A stretch of DNA of 9,243 nucleotides from an uncultured Pseudomonadota bacterium (GCA_937898635.1 CALEJW010000207.1:1-9243), one strand, 5' to 3'; shown: positions 1-6,612, numbered from the stretch's first letter. Notes: a model not told the origin generated them from the letters alone. Made by a program: numbers and translations.

Positions 1-2895
1 GAGCACCGCCTCCTCCACCAGCTCGGTCAGCTCCTCGATGATGAAGCTGCCCTGGCTGGGGTTCTCGTTCTTCGCCAGTCCCCACTCCCGGTTGATCACG
101 AGCTGGATCGCCATGGCGCGGCGCACGCTCTCGTCCGTGGGCGTGGTGATCGCCTCGTCGTAGGCGTTGGTGTGGAGGCTGTTGGCGTTGTCGTAGGTGG
201 CGATCAAGGCCTGGAGCGTGGTGCGGATGTCGTTGAAGGCGATCTCCTGGGCGTGCAGGCTCCGCCCGCTCGTCTGGCAGTGGTACTTGAGCTTCTGGCT
301 CCTCTCGTTGGCGCCGTAGCGCTCGCGCATGGCCACCGCCCAGATCCGCCGCGCCACGCGGCCCAGCACCGTGTACTCCGGGTCCATGCCGTTGGAGAAG
401 AAGAAGGAGAGGTTCGGCGCGAAGTCGTCGATGTGCATCCCGCGCGCGAGGTAGGCCTCCACGTAGGTGAAGCCGTTGGCGAGCGTGAAGGCGAGCTGGC
501 TCAAGGGATTCGCCCCGGCCTCCGCGATGTGGTAGCCGGAGATGGAGACGGAATAGAAGTTCCGCACCCCGTGGTGCACGAACCACTCCTGGATGTCGCC
601 CATCACCTTCAGCGAAAACTCGGTGGAGAAGATGCAGGTGTTCTGCCCCTGGTCCTCCTTGAGGATGTCCGCCTGCACGGTGCCGCGCACGTTCTCCAGC
701 ACCCACTCGCGGACCTTCTGCGCTTCGTCTTCCGTGGGCTCGCGGCCGTTCTCCTCGCGGAACTTGTCGAGGTTCTGGTCGATCGCCGTGTTCATGAACA
801 TGGCGAGGATCGTGGGCGCCGGGCCGTTGATCGTCATCGACACGCTCGTGTTCGGCGCCGTGAGGTCGAAGCCCGAGTAGAGGACCTTCAGGTCGTCGAG
901 GGTGGCGATCGAGACGCCGCTGTTGCCGACCTTGCCGTAGATGTCGGGGCGGAGATCCGGGTCGTGGCCGTAGAGCGTGACGGAATCGAACGCGGTGGAA
1001 AGGCGCTTCGCCGGCATGCCCTCGGAGAGCAGCTTGAAGCGCCGGTTGGTGCGGAAGGCGTCGCCCTCGCCCGCGAACATGCGCGTGGGGTCCTCGTTCT
1101 CGCGCTTGAAGGCGAAGACCCCGGCGGTGAAGGGGAAGGAGCCGGGGACGTTCTCCAGCAGCAGCCAGCGGAGCTGCTCGCCGTGGTCCTCGAACTTCGG
1201 CAGCGACACCTTGCGGATCTTGCTGCCGGAGAGCGAGGTGTGCGTGAGGGCCGTCCGCACTTCCTTGCCGCGGATCTTCACCACGTACTCGTCGCCGCCG
1301 TAGGCCTCGCGCATCTTCGGCCACATCTCCAGGAGCTTCCGGGAGCGCGGCTCGAGCTTCGCGTCGCGCTCGGCCACGAGGATCTCGACCACCTCGGCGG
1401 CCTTCGTCTTGAAGTCGCCCTGCTCCGGGTAGTCCCGCTCCGCGAGCATCCGCCGGGTCTCCGCGAGCTGCTGGCGCTCCCGGGCAATCCTCGCCTGCTC
1501 CACGGCGCGCTTCTTGTAGCCGCGCACGCCTTCGGAGATCTCCGCGAGGTAGCGGCTTCGCTGCGGCGGGATGATGGGCGTCTGCTGGGTGCTGTGGCGG
1601 GTGGAGACCGCGGGCAGGCGCGAGGCCTTCGCGGCGAGCCCCATCTCCTTGAGCTTCGCGAGCACCGCCTGGTAGAGCGCGGTCACGCCGTCGTCGTTGA
1701 AGCGCGCGGCCATGGTGCCGAAGACGGGCATCTCGTCGGGCGACTGGCCGAAGGCCTGGCGGTTCCGCTGCACCTGCTTGGAGACATCCCGCAGCGCGTC
1801 GGCCGCACCCTTGCGGTCGAACTTGTTGATGGCCACGAAGTCCGCGAAGTCGAGCATGTCGATCTTCTCGAGCTGGCTCGCGGCGCCGTATTCGGGCGTC
1901 ATCACGTAGAGGCTCGCGTCCACCAGCTGCACGATCGCCGTGTCGCCCTGGCCGATGCCCGAGGTCTCGACGATCACGAGGTCGAAGCCCGCGCACTTGC
2001 AGGCCGCGAGCACGTCGGGCAGGGCCTTGCTGAGCTCGTTGCCCGCCTCCCGCGTGGCGAGCGAGCGCATGAAGACGCGCGGGCCCTTGGACCACGGGTT
2101 GATCGCGTTCATGCGGATGCGGTCGCCCAGGAGCGCGCCGCCGCTCTTCTTGCGCGAGGGGTCGATGGAGATGACCGCAATCGAAAGCGCGTCGTCCTGG
2201 TCGAGGCGGATGCGGCGCACCAGCTCGTCGGTGAGGCTCGATTTCCCCGCGCCGCCCGTGCCGGTGATGCCGAGCGTGGGCACCTTCGCGGTCGCGGCCG
2301 CGGCGAGGAGCTTCTTGTGCAGGCCCGCGTCCGCCGTGCCCAGCTCCAGCGCGGTGATGAGGCGGGAGAGCGCGCGCCAGCGCTTGGTGGGGTCCGGGTC
2401 GGCGAGCGCGTCGAGCGAGGCGGGCGCCTTCTTCGAGAGGTCGATGTCGGTGTCCGCGAGGATGGAGCCGATCATGCCCTGCAGCCCCAGCTTCTGGCCG
2501 TCCTCGGGGGAGAAGAGGCGCGCGACGCCGTAGCCGTGCAGTTCCTTCACCTCCGCCGGCACGATCACGCCGCCGCCGCCGCCGAAGACGCGGATGTCCT
2601 CGCCGCCGCGCTCGCGCAGGAGGTCGAGCATGTACTTGAAGAACTCCACGTGCCCGCCCTGGTAGCTGGAGACCGCGATGCCCTGCGCGTCTTCCTGGAG
2701 CGCGGCGGTCACGATTTCCTCCACGGAGCGGTTGTGGCCGAGGTGGATCACCTCCGCGCCCATGGACTGGAGGATGCGCCGCATGATGTTGATGCTCGCG
2801 TCGTGGCCGTCGAAGAGCGAGGCCGCGGAGACGATCCGCACCTTGTGGGCCGGCTTGTAGGACGCGAGCCGCTTGCGCTCGGATAGGTCGGTCAT
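1..2895 (-). CDS. icmF: Fused isobutyryl-CoA mutase IcmF (B12 domain, MeaI-type GTPase, mutase), C-terminus cut by window edge
   Basis: Catalyses adenosylcobalamin-dependent interconversion of isobutyryl-CoA and n-butyryl-CoA; the built-in GTPase acts as a cofactor-loading chaperone (family knowledge). The window holds 965 codons, open to base 1; the family is about 1,090 aa, so roughly 125 residues are missing. Domains in order: a B12-binding domain (about 1-150) with FDGHD, where H31 is the expected axial cobalt ligand, SSYQGGH at 76-82 and a GGGGG run at 105-109; a P-loop G domain (about 170-420) with Walker A GTGGAGKS at 212-219, an ETSGIGQ switch motif and the guanine-specificity motif NKFD at 357-360; then the mutase barrel from about 480, with SISGYHIAEAGA containing H789. 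F594 and Q751 sit where methylmalonyl-CoA mutase has Tyr and Arg, which indicates isobutyryl rather than methylmalonyl specificity. The start at 2895 is supported by GAGG seven bases upstream and by the family's typical short N-terminus before the B12 motif. It is transcribed divergently from the AraC-type regulator. Confidence 0.96.
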   Translation of the reverse strand, partial: MTDLSERKRLASYKPAHKVRIVSAASLFDGHDASINIMRRILQSMGAEVIHLGHNRSVEEIVTAALQEDAQGIAVSSYQGGHVEFFKYMLDLLRERGGEDIRVFGGGGGVIVPAEVKELHGYGVARLFSPEDGQKLGLQGMIGSILADTDIDLSKKAPASLDALADPDPTKRWRALSRLITALELGTADAGLHKKLLAAAATAKVPTLGITGTGGAGKSSLTDELVRRIRLDQDDALSIAVISIDPSRKKSGGALLGDRIRMNAINPWSKGPRVFMRSLATREAGNELSKALPDVLAACKCAGFDLVIVETSGIGQGDTAIVQLVDASLYVMTPEYGAASQLEKIDMLDFADFVAINKFDRKGAADALRDVSKQVQRNRQAFGQSPDEMPVFGTMAARFNDDGVTALYQAVLAKLKEMGLAAKASRLPAVSTRHSTQQTPIIPPQRSRYLAEISEGVRGYKKRAVEQARIARERQQLAETRRMLAERDYPEQGDFKTKAAEVVEILVAERDAKLEPRSRKLLEMWPKMREAYGGDEYVVKIRGKEVRTALTHTSLSGSKIRKVSLPKFEDHGEQLRWLLLENVPGSFPFTAGVFAFKRENEDPTRMFAGEGDAFRTNRRFKLLSEGMPAKRLSTAFDSVTLYGHDPDLRPDIYGKVGNSGVSIATLDDLKVLYSGFDLTAPNTSVSMTINGPAPTILAMFMNTAIDQNLDKFREENGREPTEDEAQKVREWVLENVRGTVQADILKEDQGQNTCIFSTEFSLKVMGDIQEWFVHHGVRNFYSVSISGYHIAEAGANPLSQLAFTLANGFTYVEAYLARGMHIDDFAPNLSFFFSNGMDPEYTVLGRVARRIWAVAMRERYGANERSQKLKYHCQTSGRSLHAQEIAFNDIRTTLQALIATYDNANSLHTNAYDEAITTPTDESVRRAMAIQLVINREWGLAKNENPSQGSFIIEELTELVEEAVL

Positions 2896-2925
2896 GGTGT
2901 CGCCTCGCAGGGCATTCGTGGCCCC

Positions 2926-2931
2926 ATGATA
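2926..2931 (-). promoter_or_regulatory. Candidate -10 element for icmF
   Basis: Read on the minus strand, these bases give TATCAT, four of six matches to the sigma70 -10 consensus, lying 30 bases upstream of the icmF start codon. No convincing -35 hexamer is seen 16-18 bases further upstream, so an activator would probably be needed if this is real. It is one of very few AT-rich hexamers in the intergenic region. This is a pattern match only. Confidence 0.25.
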
Positions 2932-2942
2932 GGCCAGCCCCG

Positions 2943-2967
2943 CGGCGCCGCTCCATGCTCGGCGCCG
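2943..2967. repeat. Pair of palindromic CGGCGCCG octamers between the divergent promoters
   Basis: The self-complementary octamer CGGCGCCG occurs at 2943-2950 and again at 2960-2967, 17 bp from start to start. The pair lies between the candidate icmF -10 (2926-2931) and the candidate regulator -10 (2980-2985). That position would suit an operator for a regulator controlling both directions. In DNA this rich in GC, a GC-only octamer can recur by chance, so the operator role is an inference. Confidence 0.3.
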
Positions 2968-2969
2968 TC

Positions 2970-2989
2970 GCGGATCGTGTAAAATCCGC
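2970..2989. promoter_or_regulatory. Inverted repeat GCGGAT-N8-ATCCGC overlapping a -10-like element
   Basis: Perfect 6-bp half-sites GCGGAT (2970-2975) and ATCCGC (2984-2989) are separated by 8 bases, so their centres are 14 bp apart. The spacer and the right arm overlap a TAAAAT hexamer at 2980-2985, a candidate -10 for the regulator gene 53 bp downstream. A protein bound here would be placed to block or modulate that promoter, which is consistent with autoregulation. No good -35 hexamer is visible. The repeat is seen directly in the sequence; the operator and promoter roles are inferred. Confidence 0.35.
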
Positions 2990-2996
2990 CAAATTC

Positions 2997-3019
2997 GCGG
3001 CGGGCTCGCGTCCCGCCGC
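2997..3019 (+). other. GC-only hairpin in the leader of the AraC-type regulator
   Basis: GCGGCGGG (2997-3004) and CCCGCCGC (3012-3019) form a perfect 8-bp all-GC stem around a 7-base loop. The stem ends 7 bases before the Shine-Dalgarno GGAGG at 3027-3031. No U-run follows, so it is not a classical intrinsic terminator. If the mRNA begins near the TAAAAT at 2980-2985, the hairpin would sit close to its 5' end, where it could protect the transcript or affect ribosome access. Confidence 0.45.
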
Positions 3020-3037
3020 CCGCACCGGAGGATCGCC

Positions 3038-4111
3038 ATGGCAGGAAAACGCGCCGGCCGGCGTCGCGGCCGCGCCGGCAGCGCCCCGGATCGTGCAACT
3101 GTCGCCGCGGGCTTCGTCACCGGGCTGCTCTCCGGCGTGCGCGAGCGCGGTGGCGACCGCAGGGCCCTCCTCGCCCGCGCCGGCATCGACGCGCGGGTGC
3201 TCTCCGACGCCTCCGTCCGCGTTCCCCTGCCCGCCTACGCCGCGCTCTACGACCTCGTGATCCAGGCGCTCGACGACGAGGGCTTCGCGCTCTTCGCCTC
3301 CCCGCTGCGCCCCGGGAGCTTCGAGTTCATGTGCCGCAGCGCCGTGGGCGCGCCCTTCCTGGACGAGGCGCTCGCGCGGGCGGCGCGCTTCCTGGGCCTC
3401 GTGCTGCCGGAGCTTCGCGTGGCCATCCGCCGCGAGGGCGATTTCGCCCAGCTCGCCATCGCCGAGGTCCGGCCCCTGCGCAAGAACCCGGCGGACCCCT
3501 GCCGCGTGTTCGCCTTCGAGTGGCTGCTGCGATTGCTGCACGCGCTGGCCTGCTGGCTCGCCGGGCGCAGCCTCGCCCTCGAATCCGTGCGCTTCCCCTA
3601 CCCGCGGCCCGCCCACGCCGCCGACTACGGCCTCGTCTACACCGAGCACTCGAGCTTCGGAGGGACGGAACTCGTGGCGAGCTTCGACCGCGCCTTCCTG
3701 GAGCTTCCCGTGCGCCGCGACGACGCGGCGCTCGCGGCCTTCCTCGAGGGCGGGCCGGGGCGGATCACCATGCTCTACCGGCGCGACCGGGAACTCGCCA
3801 CGGCGCTGCGGGCTCTACTGGCCGCGGCCCTCCCCCGCGCCCTGGGGCTGGAGGAGGCCGCCCGGGAGCTGAACCTCTCCGCGCGCACCCTGCACCGGCG
3901 CCTGCAGGACGAGGGCGCCAATTTCCGCGCGATCAAGGACGGGCTGCGGCGCGACCTCGCCCTCGCCCGTCTCGCGAAGCCCGGCGAGAGCGTGGCGAGG
4001 ATCGCGGCCGACCTGGGCTATTCCGAGCCCAGCGCCTTCTTCCGCGCCTTCCAGGGCTGGACGGGGCAGGCGCCGAGCGCCTGGCGCCGAGAGCCCTCGC
4101 GCAGGCGGTAG
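3038..4111 (+). CDS. AraC-family transcriptional regulator with arabinose-binding-like N-terminal domain
   Basis: A 357-aa cytoplasmic DNA-binding regulator. The C-terminal 90 residues are a canonical AraC/XylS double helix-turn-helix: the first helix pair includes LEEAARELNLSARTLHRRL (about 271-289), and the second includes SVARIAADLGYSEPSAFFRAF (about 318-339), followed by the GWTGQAPSAWRR ending typical of the family. Residues about 25-215 resemble the N-terminal domain common to OruR-like and related AraC regulators, in which an effector is thought to be sensed. The first 20 residues are very basic and low in complexity. The start is supported by GGAGG at 3027-3031, six bases before the ATG. 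It is divergent from icmF and lies upstream of a carboxylase and mmsAB. In Pseudomonas an AraC-family protein, MmsR, sits next to and activates mmsAB, so control of this neighbourhood is plausible. The effector is unknown, and orthology to MmsR is not claimed. Confidence 0.92.
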   Translation: MAGKRAGRRRGRAGSAPDRATVAAGFVTGLLSGVRERGGDRRALLARAGIDARVLSDASVRVPLPAYAALYDLVIQALDDEGFALFASPLRPGSFEFMCRSAVGAPFLDEALARAARFLGLVLPELRVAIRREGDFAQLAIAEVRPLRKNPADPCRVFAFEWLLRLLHALACWLAGRSLALESVRFPYPRPAHAADYGLVYTEHSSFGGTELVASFDRAFLELPVRRDDAALAAFLEGGPGRITMLYRRDRELATALRALLAAALPRALGLEEAARELNLSARTLHRRLQDEGANFRAIKDGLRRDLALARLAKPGESVARIAADLGYSEPSAFFRAFQGWTGQAPSAWRREPSRRR

Positions 4112-4127
4112 GGCCGGTTTCCCAACG

Positions 4128-4133
4128 TACAAT
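4128..4133 (+). promoter_or_regulatory. Candidate -10 element ahead of the 130-aa gene and carboxylase
   Basis: TACAAT matches five of six -10 consensus bases. It lies in the 46-bp gap after the regulator's stop codon, 24 bases before the next start. No clear -35 hexamer is found at the usual spacing; the region where it would fall lies within the end of the regulator gene. It could give the downstream pair its own transcription start, or the genes may be read through from the regulator. Confidence 0.3.
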
Positions 4134-4157
4134 AGCGGGCATCAAACGGAGGCCATC

Positions 4158-4550
4158 ATGTTCGACGCGATTTCGATTCCCTTCGGGGCCAAGATGCTGT
4201 TCAACACCGTGAAGCTGAAGCCCGGCGTGAAGATGGACGACGTGGAGCTGGCGCTCGGCGAGATGTGCAACACGGTGAAGGAGACCTACGGCGGCGACAA
4301 GGGCGGCTTCATCGCCGGCCAGGTCTTCAAGTTCTCCGGCTTCGCTTCCGAGGAAGGCTCCCTCAGCGCGCCCAAGGCGACCGACGAGCACATCGTGATC
4401 GTCACCTACTGGAATTCCTTCGAGGAGCACGAGAAGTCCCACGCCGACACGGTCTTCAAGGCCAAGTTCGAGGCGCTCGCGAAGATGTGCACGGACACGA
4501 AGGAGCTGGGCTACGACCTGCTCTGGCAGGGCGTCCCGGAAGCGCACTAG
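4158..4550 (+). CDS. Small protein of unknown function, possible dimeric alpha/beta-barrel (ABM-like) fold
   Basis: A complete 130-aa soluble protein that I do not recognise by name. It starts at an ATG five bases after a strong GGAGG (4148-4152) and ends seven bases before the carboxylase start, so the two are probably co-transcribed. There is no signal peptide or membrane segment. The order of elements (a beta-like stretch with LKPG at 20-23, an acidic helix to about residue 45, GGFIAGQVFKF at 49-59, then HIVIVTYWNSFEEHEKSH at 78-95 and a final helix) recalls small antibiotic-biosynthesis-monooxygenase-like ferredoxin-fold proteins, in which a 'W-S-EEHEKSH' stretch follows a central strand. 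That fold call is an impression, not a proven match. Two cysteines, C37 and C111, lie in similar helix contexts (LGEMCNTVKE and LAKMCTDTKE). Its role beside the carboxylase is unknown. Confidence 0.85.
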   Translation: MFDAISIPFGAKMLFNTVKLKPGVKMDDVELALGEMCNTVKETYGGDKGGFIAGQVFKFSGFASEEGSLSAPKATDEHIVIVTYWNSFEEHEKSHADTVFKAKFEALAKMCTDTKELGYDLLWQGVPEAH

Positions 4551-4557
4551 CGGCCCG

Positions 4558-6537
4558 ATGTTCCACAAGGTCCTCATCGCCAACCGGGGCGAGATCGCCT
4601 GCCGGGTGATCCGGACCTGCCGCGCGCTCGCGGTGCGCACCGTCGCCGTGCACTCCACGGCCGACGCGCACGCCCTGCACGTGGAGATGGCAGACGAGGC
4701 CTACGCGATAGGCGAGCCGCCCCCGGCCGAGTCCTACCTGCGGGGCGAACGCATCCTCGAGGTGGCGCGGGCCTGCGGCGCCGAGGCGATCCACCCCGGC
4801 TACGGCTTCCTCTCGGAGAACGCGGAATTCGCGCGCGCGGTGGAAGCCGCGGGCCTCGCCTTCATCGGCCCCACGCCGGAAGCCATCGAGAAGATGGGCC
4901 TCAAGGACCGCGCCAAGGCGATCCTCGAGAAGGCCGGCGTGCCCGTGGTGCCCGGCTACCACGGCAAGGGCCAGGACGACGCGCTGCTTCGCGCCGAAGC
5001 CGGCAAGATCGGCTATCCCCTGCTGGTGAAGGCGGTCGCGGGCGGCGGCGGGCGCGGCATGCGGCTCGTGGAGAGCGCGGCCGCGTTCGACGCGGCGCTT
5101 GCCGCGGCTCGGCGCGAGGCCAAGGGCGCCTTCGGCGACGACCGCGTGCTCCTCGAGCGCTTCGTCCAGGGCCCGCACCACGTGGAGTTCCAGGTCTTCG
5201 GCGACACGCACGGCAACTTCGTGCACCTCTTCGAGCGCGAGTGCTCGATCCAGCGCCGCCACCAGAAGGTGCTCGAGGAATCTCCCTCGCCCTTCCTCGA
5301 CGATGAGCTTCGCCGCCGCATGGGCAAGGCTGCGGTCGCGGCGGCCAAGGCCATCGGCTACCGCGGCGCGGGCACGGTGGAATTCATCGTCGGCGCCGAC
5401 CGCGAGTTCTTCTTCATGGAGATGAACACGAGGCTCCAGGTCGAGCACCCGGTGACCGAGATGATCACCGGCGAGGACCTCGTCGAGTGGCAGCTTCGCG
5501 TGGCCTCGGGCGAGCCCCTGCCGCTGCGCCAGGACGAGATCCTCACCGGCGGGCACGCGATCGAGGTGCGCATCTGCGCCGAGAGCCCCGCCAACGGCTT
5601 CCTCCCGGAGACGGGCCGCGTCGCCGTGCTGCGCTCGCCCCCCGAGGCCCCGGACCTGCGCCTGGACACGGGCATCCGCGAGGGCGACGCGGTGAGCGTC
5701 TTCTACGACTCCATGATCGGCAAGCTCGTCGCCTGGGGCGACGGCCGCGAGGAAGCGGCGCGGCGCCTGCACGAGGCGCTCGCCCGCACCGAGATCCTGG
5801 GCGTTCGCACCAACCTCGCCTTCCTCGAAAGGCTCGTGGCGCACCCGGCCTTTCTCGCGGGGGAGACCGACACCGGCTTCATCGAGCGCCACCGCGCGGA
5901 CCTCCTGCCGCCCCCGGGGGACGTGCCCCTGGAAGCGCTGGTGGCCGCGGCCGCGCGCGTGCACCTGGACGAGCGCCGCGCCGCGGCCGGGGGCTCGCCC
6001 TGGGACGACGCCGGCGGCTGGCGGCTGAACCTGCCGGCCACGCGCGCGATCGAGTTCCGGCGCGAGGACGGCACCTCGGTGACCGTGCACGCGGCCATGG
6101 GCGCGGACCACGCGCAGGTCGAGGTGGCGGGCAAAAGCCACCGCGTAACCCTGGGGCCGGGCGACGGCGAGCGCCTGCAGCTCGCCCTGGACGACGAGAC
6201 CTATTTCGCGCGCGTGGCGCGCCACGGCGAGCTCCTGTCGGTCTCCACGCCCGCGGGCCGGCACGAGCTCACGCTGGTCGATCCCTTCCACTACGAGCCG
6301 GCGGATCTCCTGCCGGACGCGCGCCTCACGGCCCTCATGCCGGGGCGCGTGGTGAAGCTCCTCGCCCGCGACGGCGACACGGTCGCCAAGGGCCAGTCCC
6401 TCATGATCCTGGAAGCCATGAAGATGGAGCACACGATCGTGAGCCCGCGCGACGGCATCGTGGCCCGCATGGCCTACGCCGAAGGGGAACTCGTCCCCGC
6501 CGATGCCCTCCTCGTGGCCTTCCGCGAGGACTTATAA
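4558..6537 (+). CDS. Acyl-CoA carboxylase biotin-containing alpha subunit, 3-methylcrotonyl-CoA carboxylase type
   Basis: A 659-aa subunit that uses ATP and bicarbonate to carboxylate its own biotin, which a separate beta subunit then uses to carboxylate an acyl-CoA. The biotin carboxylase part (about 1-450) opens with KVLIANRGEIACRVIRT. It has the ATP-grasp lysine K158 with GGGGRGM at 162-168, ECSIQRRHQK at 228-237 (C229 and K237), and EMNTRLQVEHPVTE from E288 with the catalytic and metal-binding Glu/Asn/Arg set. A linker domain follows, then a C-terminal biotinyl domain (about 590-655) with EAMKMEH, where K622 is the biotinylation site. Length and the 'MPGRVVKLL...EAMKMEHTI' tail look most like MccA/LiuD of leucine catabolism. 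A propionyl- or geranyl-CoA carboxylase alpha subunit remains possible. No carboxyltransferase gene is in the window. The start lacks an obvious Shine-Dalgarno, so translation is probably coupled to the gene seven bases upstream. The last sense codon is TTA, unusual in such GC-rich coding sequence. Confidence 0.93.
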   Translation: MFHKVLIANRGEIACRVIRTCRALAVRTVAVHSTADAHALHVEMADEAYAIGEPPPAESYLRGERILEVARACGAEAIHPGYGFLSENAEFARAVEAAGLAFIGPTPEAIEKMGLKDRAKAILEKAGVPVVPGYHGKGQDDALLRAEAGKIGYPLLVKAVAGGGGRGMRLVESAAAFDAALAAARREAKGAFGDDRVLLERFVQGPHHVEFQVFGDTHGNFVHLFERECSIQRRHQKVLEESPSPFLDDELRRRMGKAAVAAAKAIGYRGAGTVEFIVGADREFFFMEMNTRLQVEHPVTEMITGEDLVEWQLRVASGEPLPLRQDEILTGGHAIEVRICAESPANGFLPETGRVAVLRSPPEAPDLRLDTGIREGDAVSVFYDSMIGKLVAWGDGREEAARRLHEALARTEILGVRTNLAFLERLVAHPAFLAGETDTGFIERHRADLLPPPGDVPLEALVAAAARVHLDERRAAAGGSPWDDAGGWRLNLPATRAIEFRREDGTSVTVHAAMGADHAQVEVAGKSHRVTLGPGDGERLQLALDDETYFARVARHGELLSVSTPAGRHELTLVDPFHYEPADLLPDARLTALMPGRVVKLLARDGDTVAKGQSLMILEAMKMEHTIVSPRDGIVARMAYAEGELVPADALLVAFREDL

Positions 6538-6538
6538 T
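6533..6538 (+). promoter_or_regulatory. Consensus -10 hexamer TATAAT overlapping the carboxylase stop codon, candidate mmsA promoter
   Basis: A perfect TATAAT spans the last codon (TTA) and stop (TAA) of the carboxylase gene. It lies 74 bases upstream of the mmsA start, in DNA that otherwise has almost no AT-rich hexamers. Transcription from it would give a leader of roughly 65-70 bases containing two hairpins and the mmsA ribosome-binding site. The bases 16-18 upstream (around 6509-6516) do not resemble TTGACA, so the promoter may depend on an activator; the AraC-type regulator encoded upstream is a candidate. This is sequence pattern only. Confidence 0.45.
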
Positions 6539-6547
6539 TCGAGGGTC

Positions 6548-6562
6548 CGGGGCATCCCCCCG
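6548..6562 (+). other. Small hairpin in the mmsA leader
   Basis: CGGGG (6548-6552) pairs with CCCCG (6558-6562) around a 5-base loop. It lies near the expected transcript start if the TATAAT at 6533-6538 is used. It is short and of GC-only composition, so chance is a real possibility. No U-run follows, so it does not look like a terminator. Confidence 0.25.
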
Positions 6563-6574
6563 AAAACGCCCATC

Positions 6575-6594
6575 CGCCCGCCCTGCCGCGGGCG
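6575..6594 (+). other. GC-only hairpin just upstream of the mmsA ribosome-binding site
   Basis: CGCCCGC (6575-6581) and GCGGGCG (6588-6594) form a perfect 7-bp stem with a 6-base loop. The stem ends 6 bases before the Shine-Dalgarno GAGGAG at 6601-6606. The placement resembles the hairpin in front of the AraC-type regulator. It could set transcript stability or translation rate for mmsA. It lacks the U-run of an intrinsic terminator for the carboxylase transcript, although it could still weakly attenuate or mark a processed 3' end. Confidence 0.4.
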
Positions 6595-6612
6595 AATCCT
6601 GAGGAGAAAACC

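Noticed and set aside
172..2886. A 904-codon open frame on the plus strand across icmF
   Set aside because: It is the antisense shadow of icmF. Its translation is rich in Ala, Arg, Val, His and Glu with no recognisable motif, as expected when GC-biased codons suppress stops on the other strand. The minus strand has all the mutase and GTPase motifs.
4112..4157. Possible intrinsic terminator after the regulator
   Set aside because: The 46-bp gap has no stable stem followed by a T-run; only a weak GGG...CCC pairing is visible.
3331..4212. A 293-codon Arg/Pro-rich frame overlapping the AraC-type regulator
   Set aside because: It is a +1-shifted frame with composition typical of shadow translation; the regulator frame has a clear double helix-turn-helix.
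4456..6432. A 658-codon open frame on the minus strand opposite the carboxylase
   Set aside because: Same antisense effect; low-complexity composition, no motifs, while the plus strand encodes complete biotin carboxylase and biotinyl domains.
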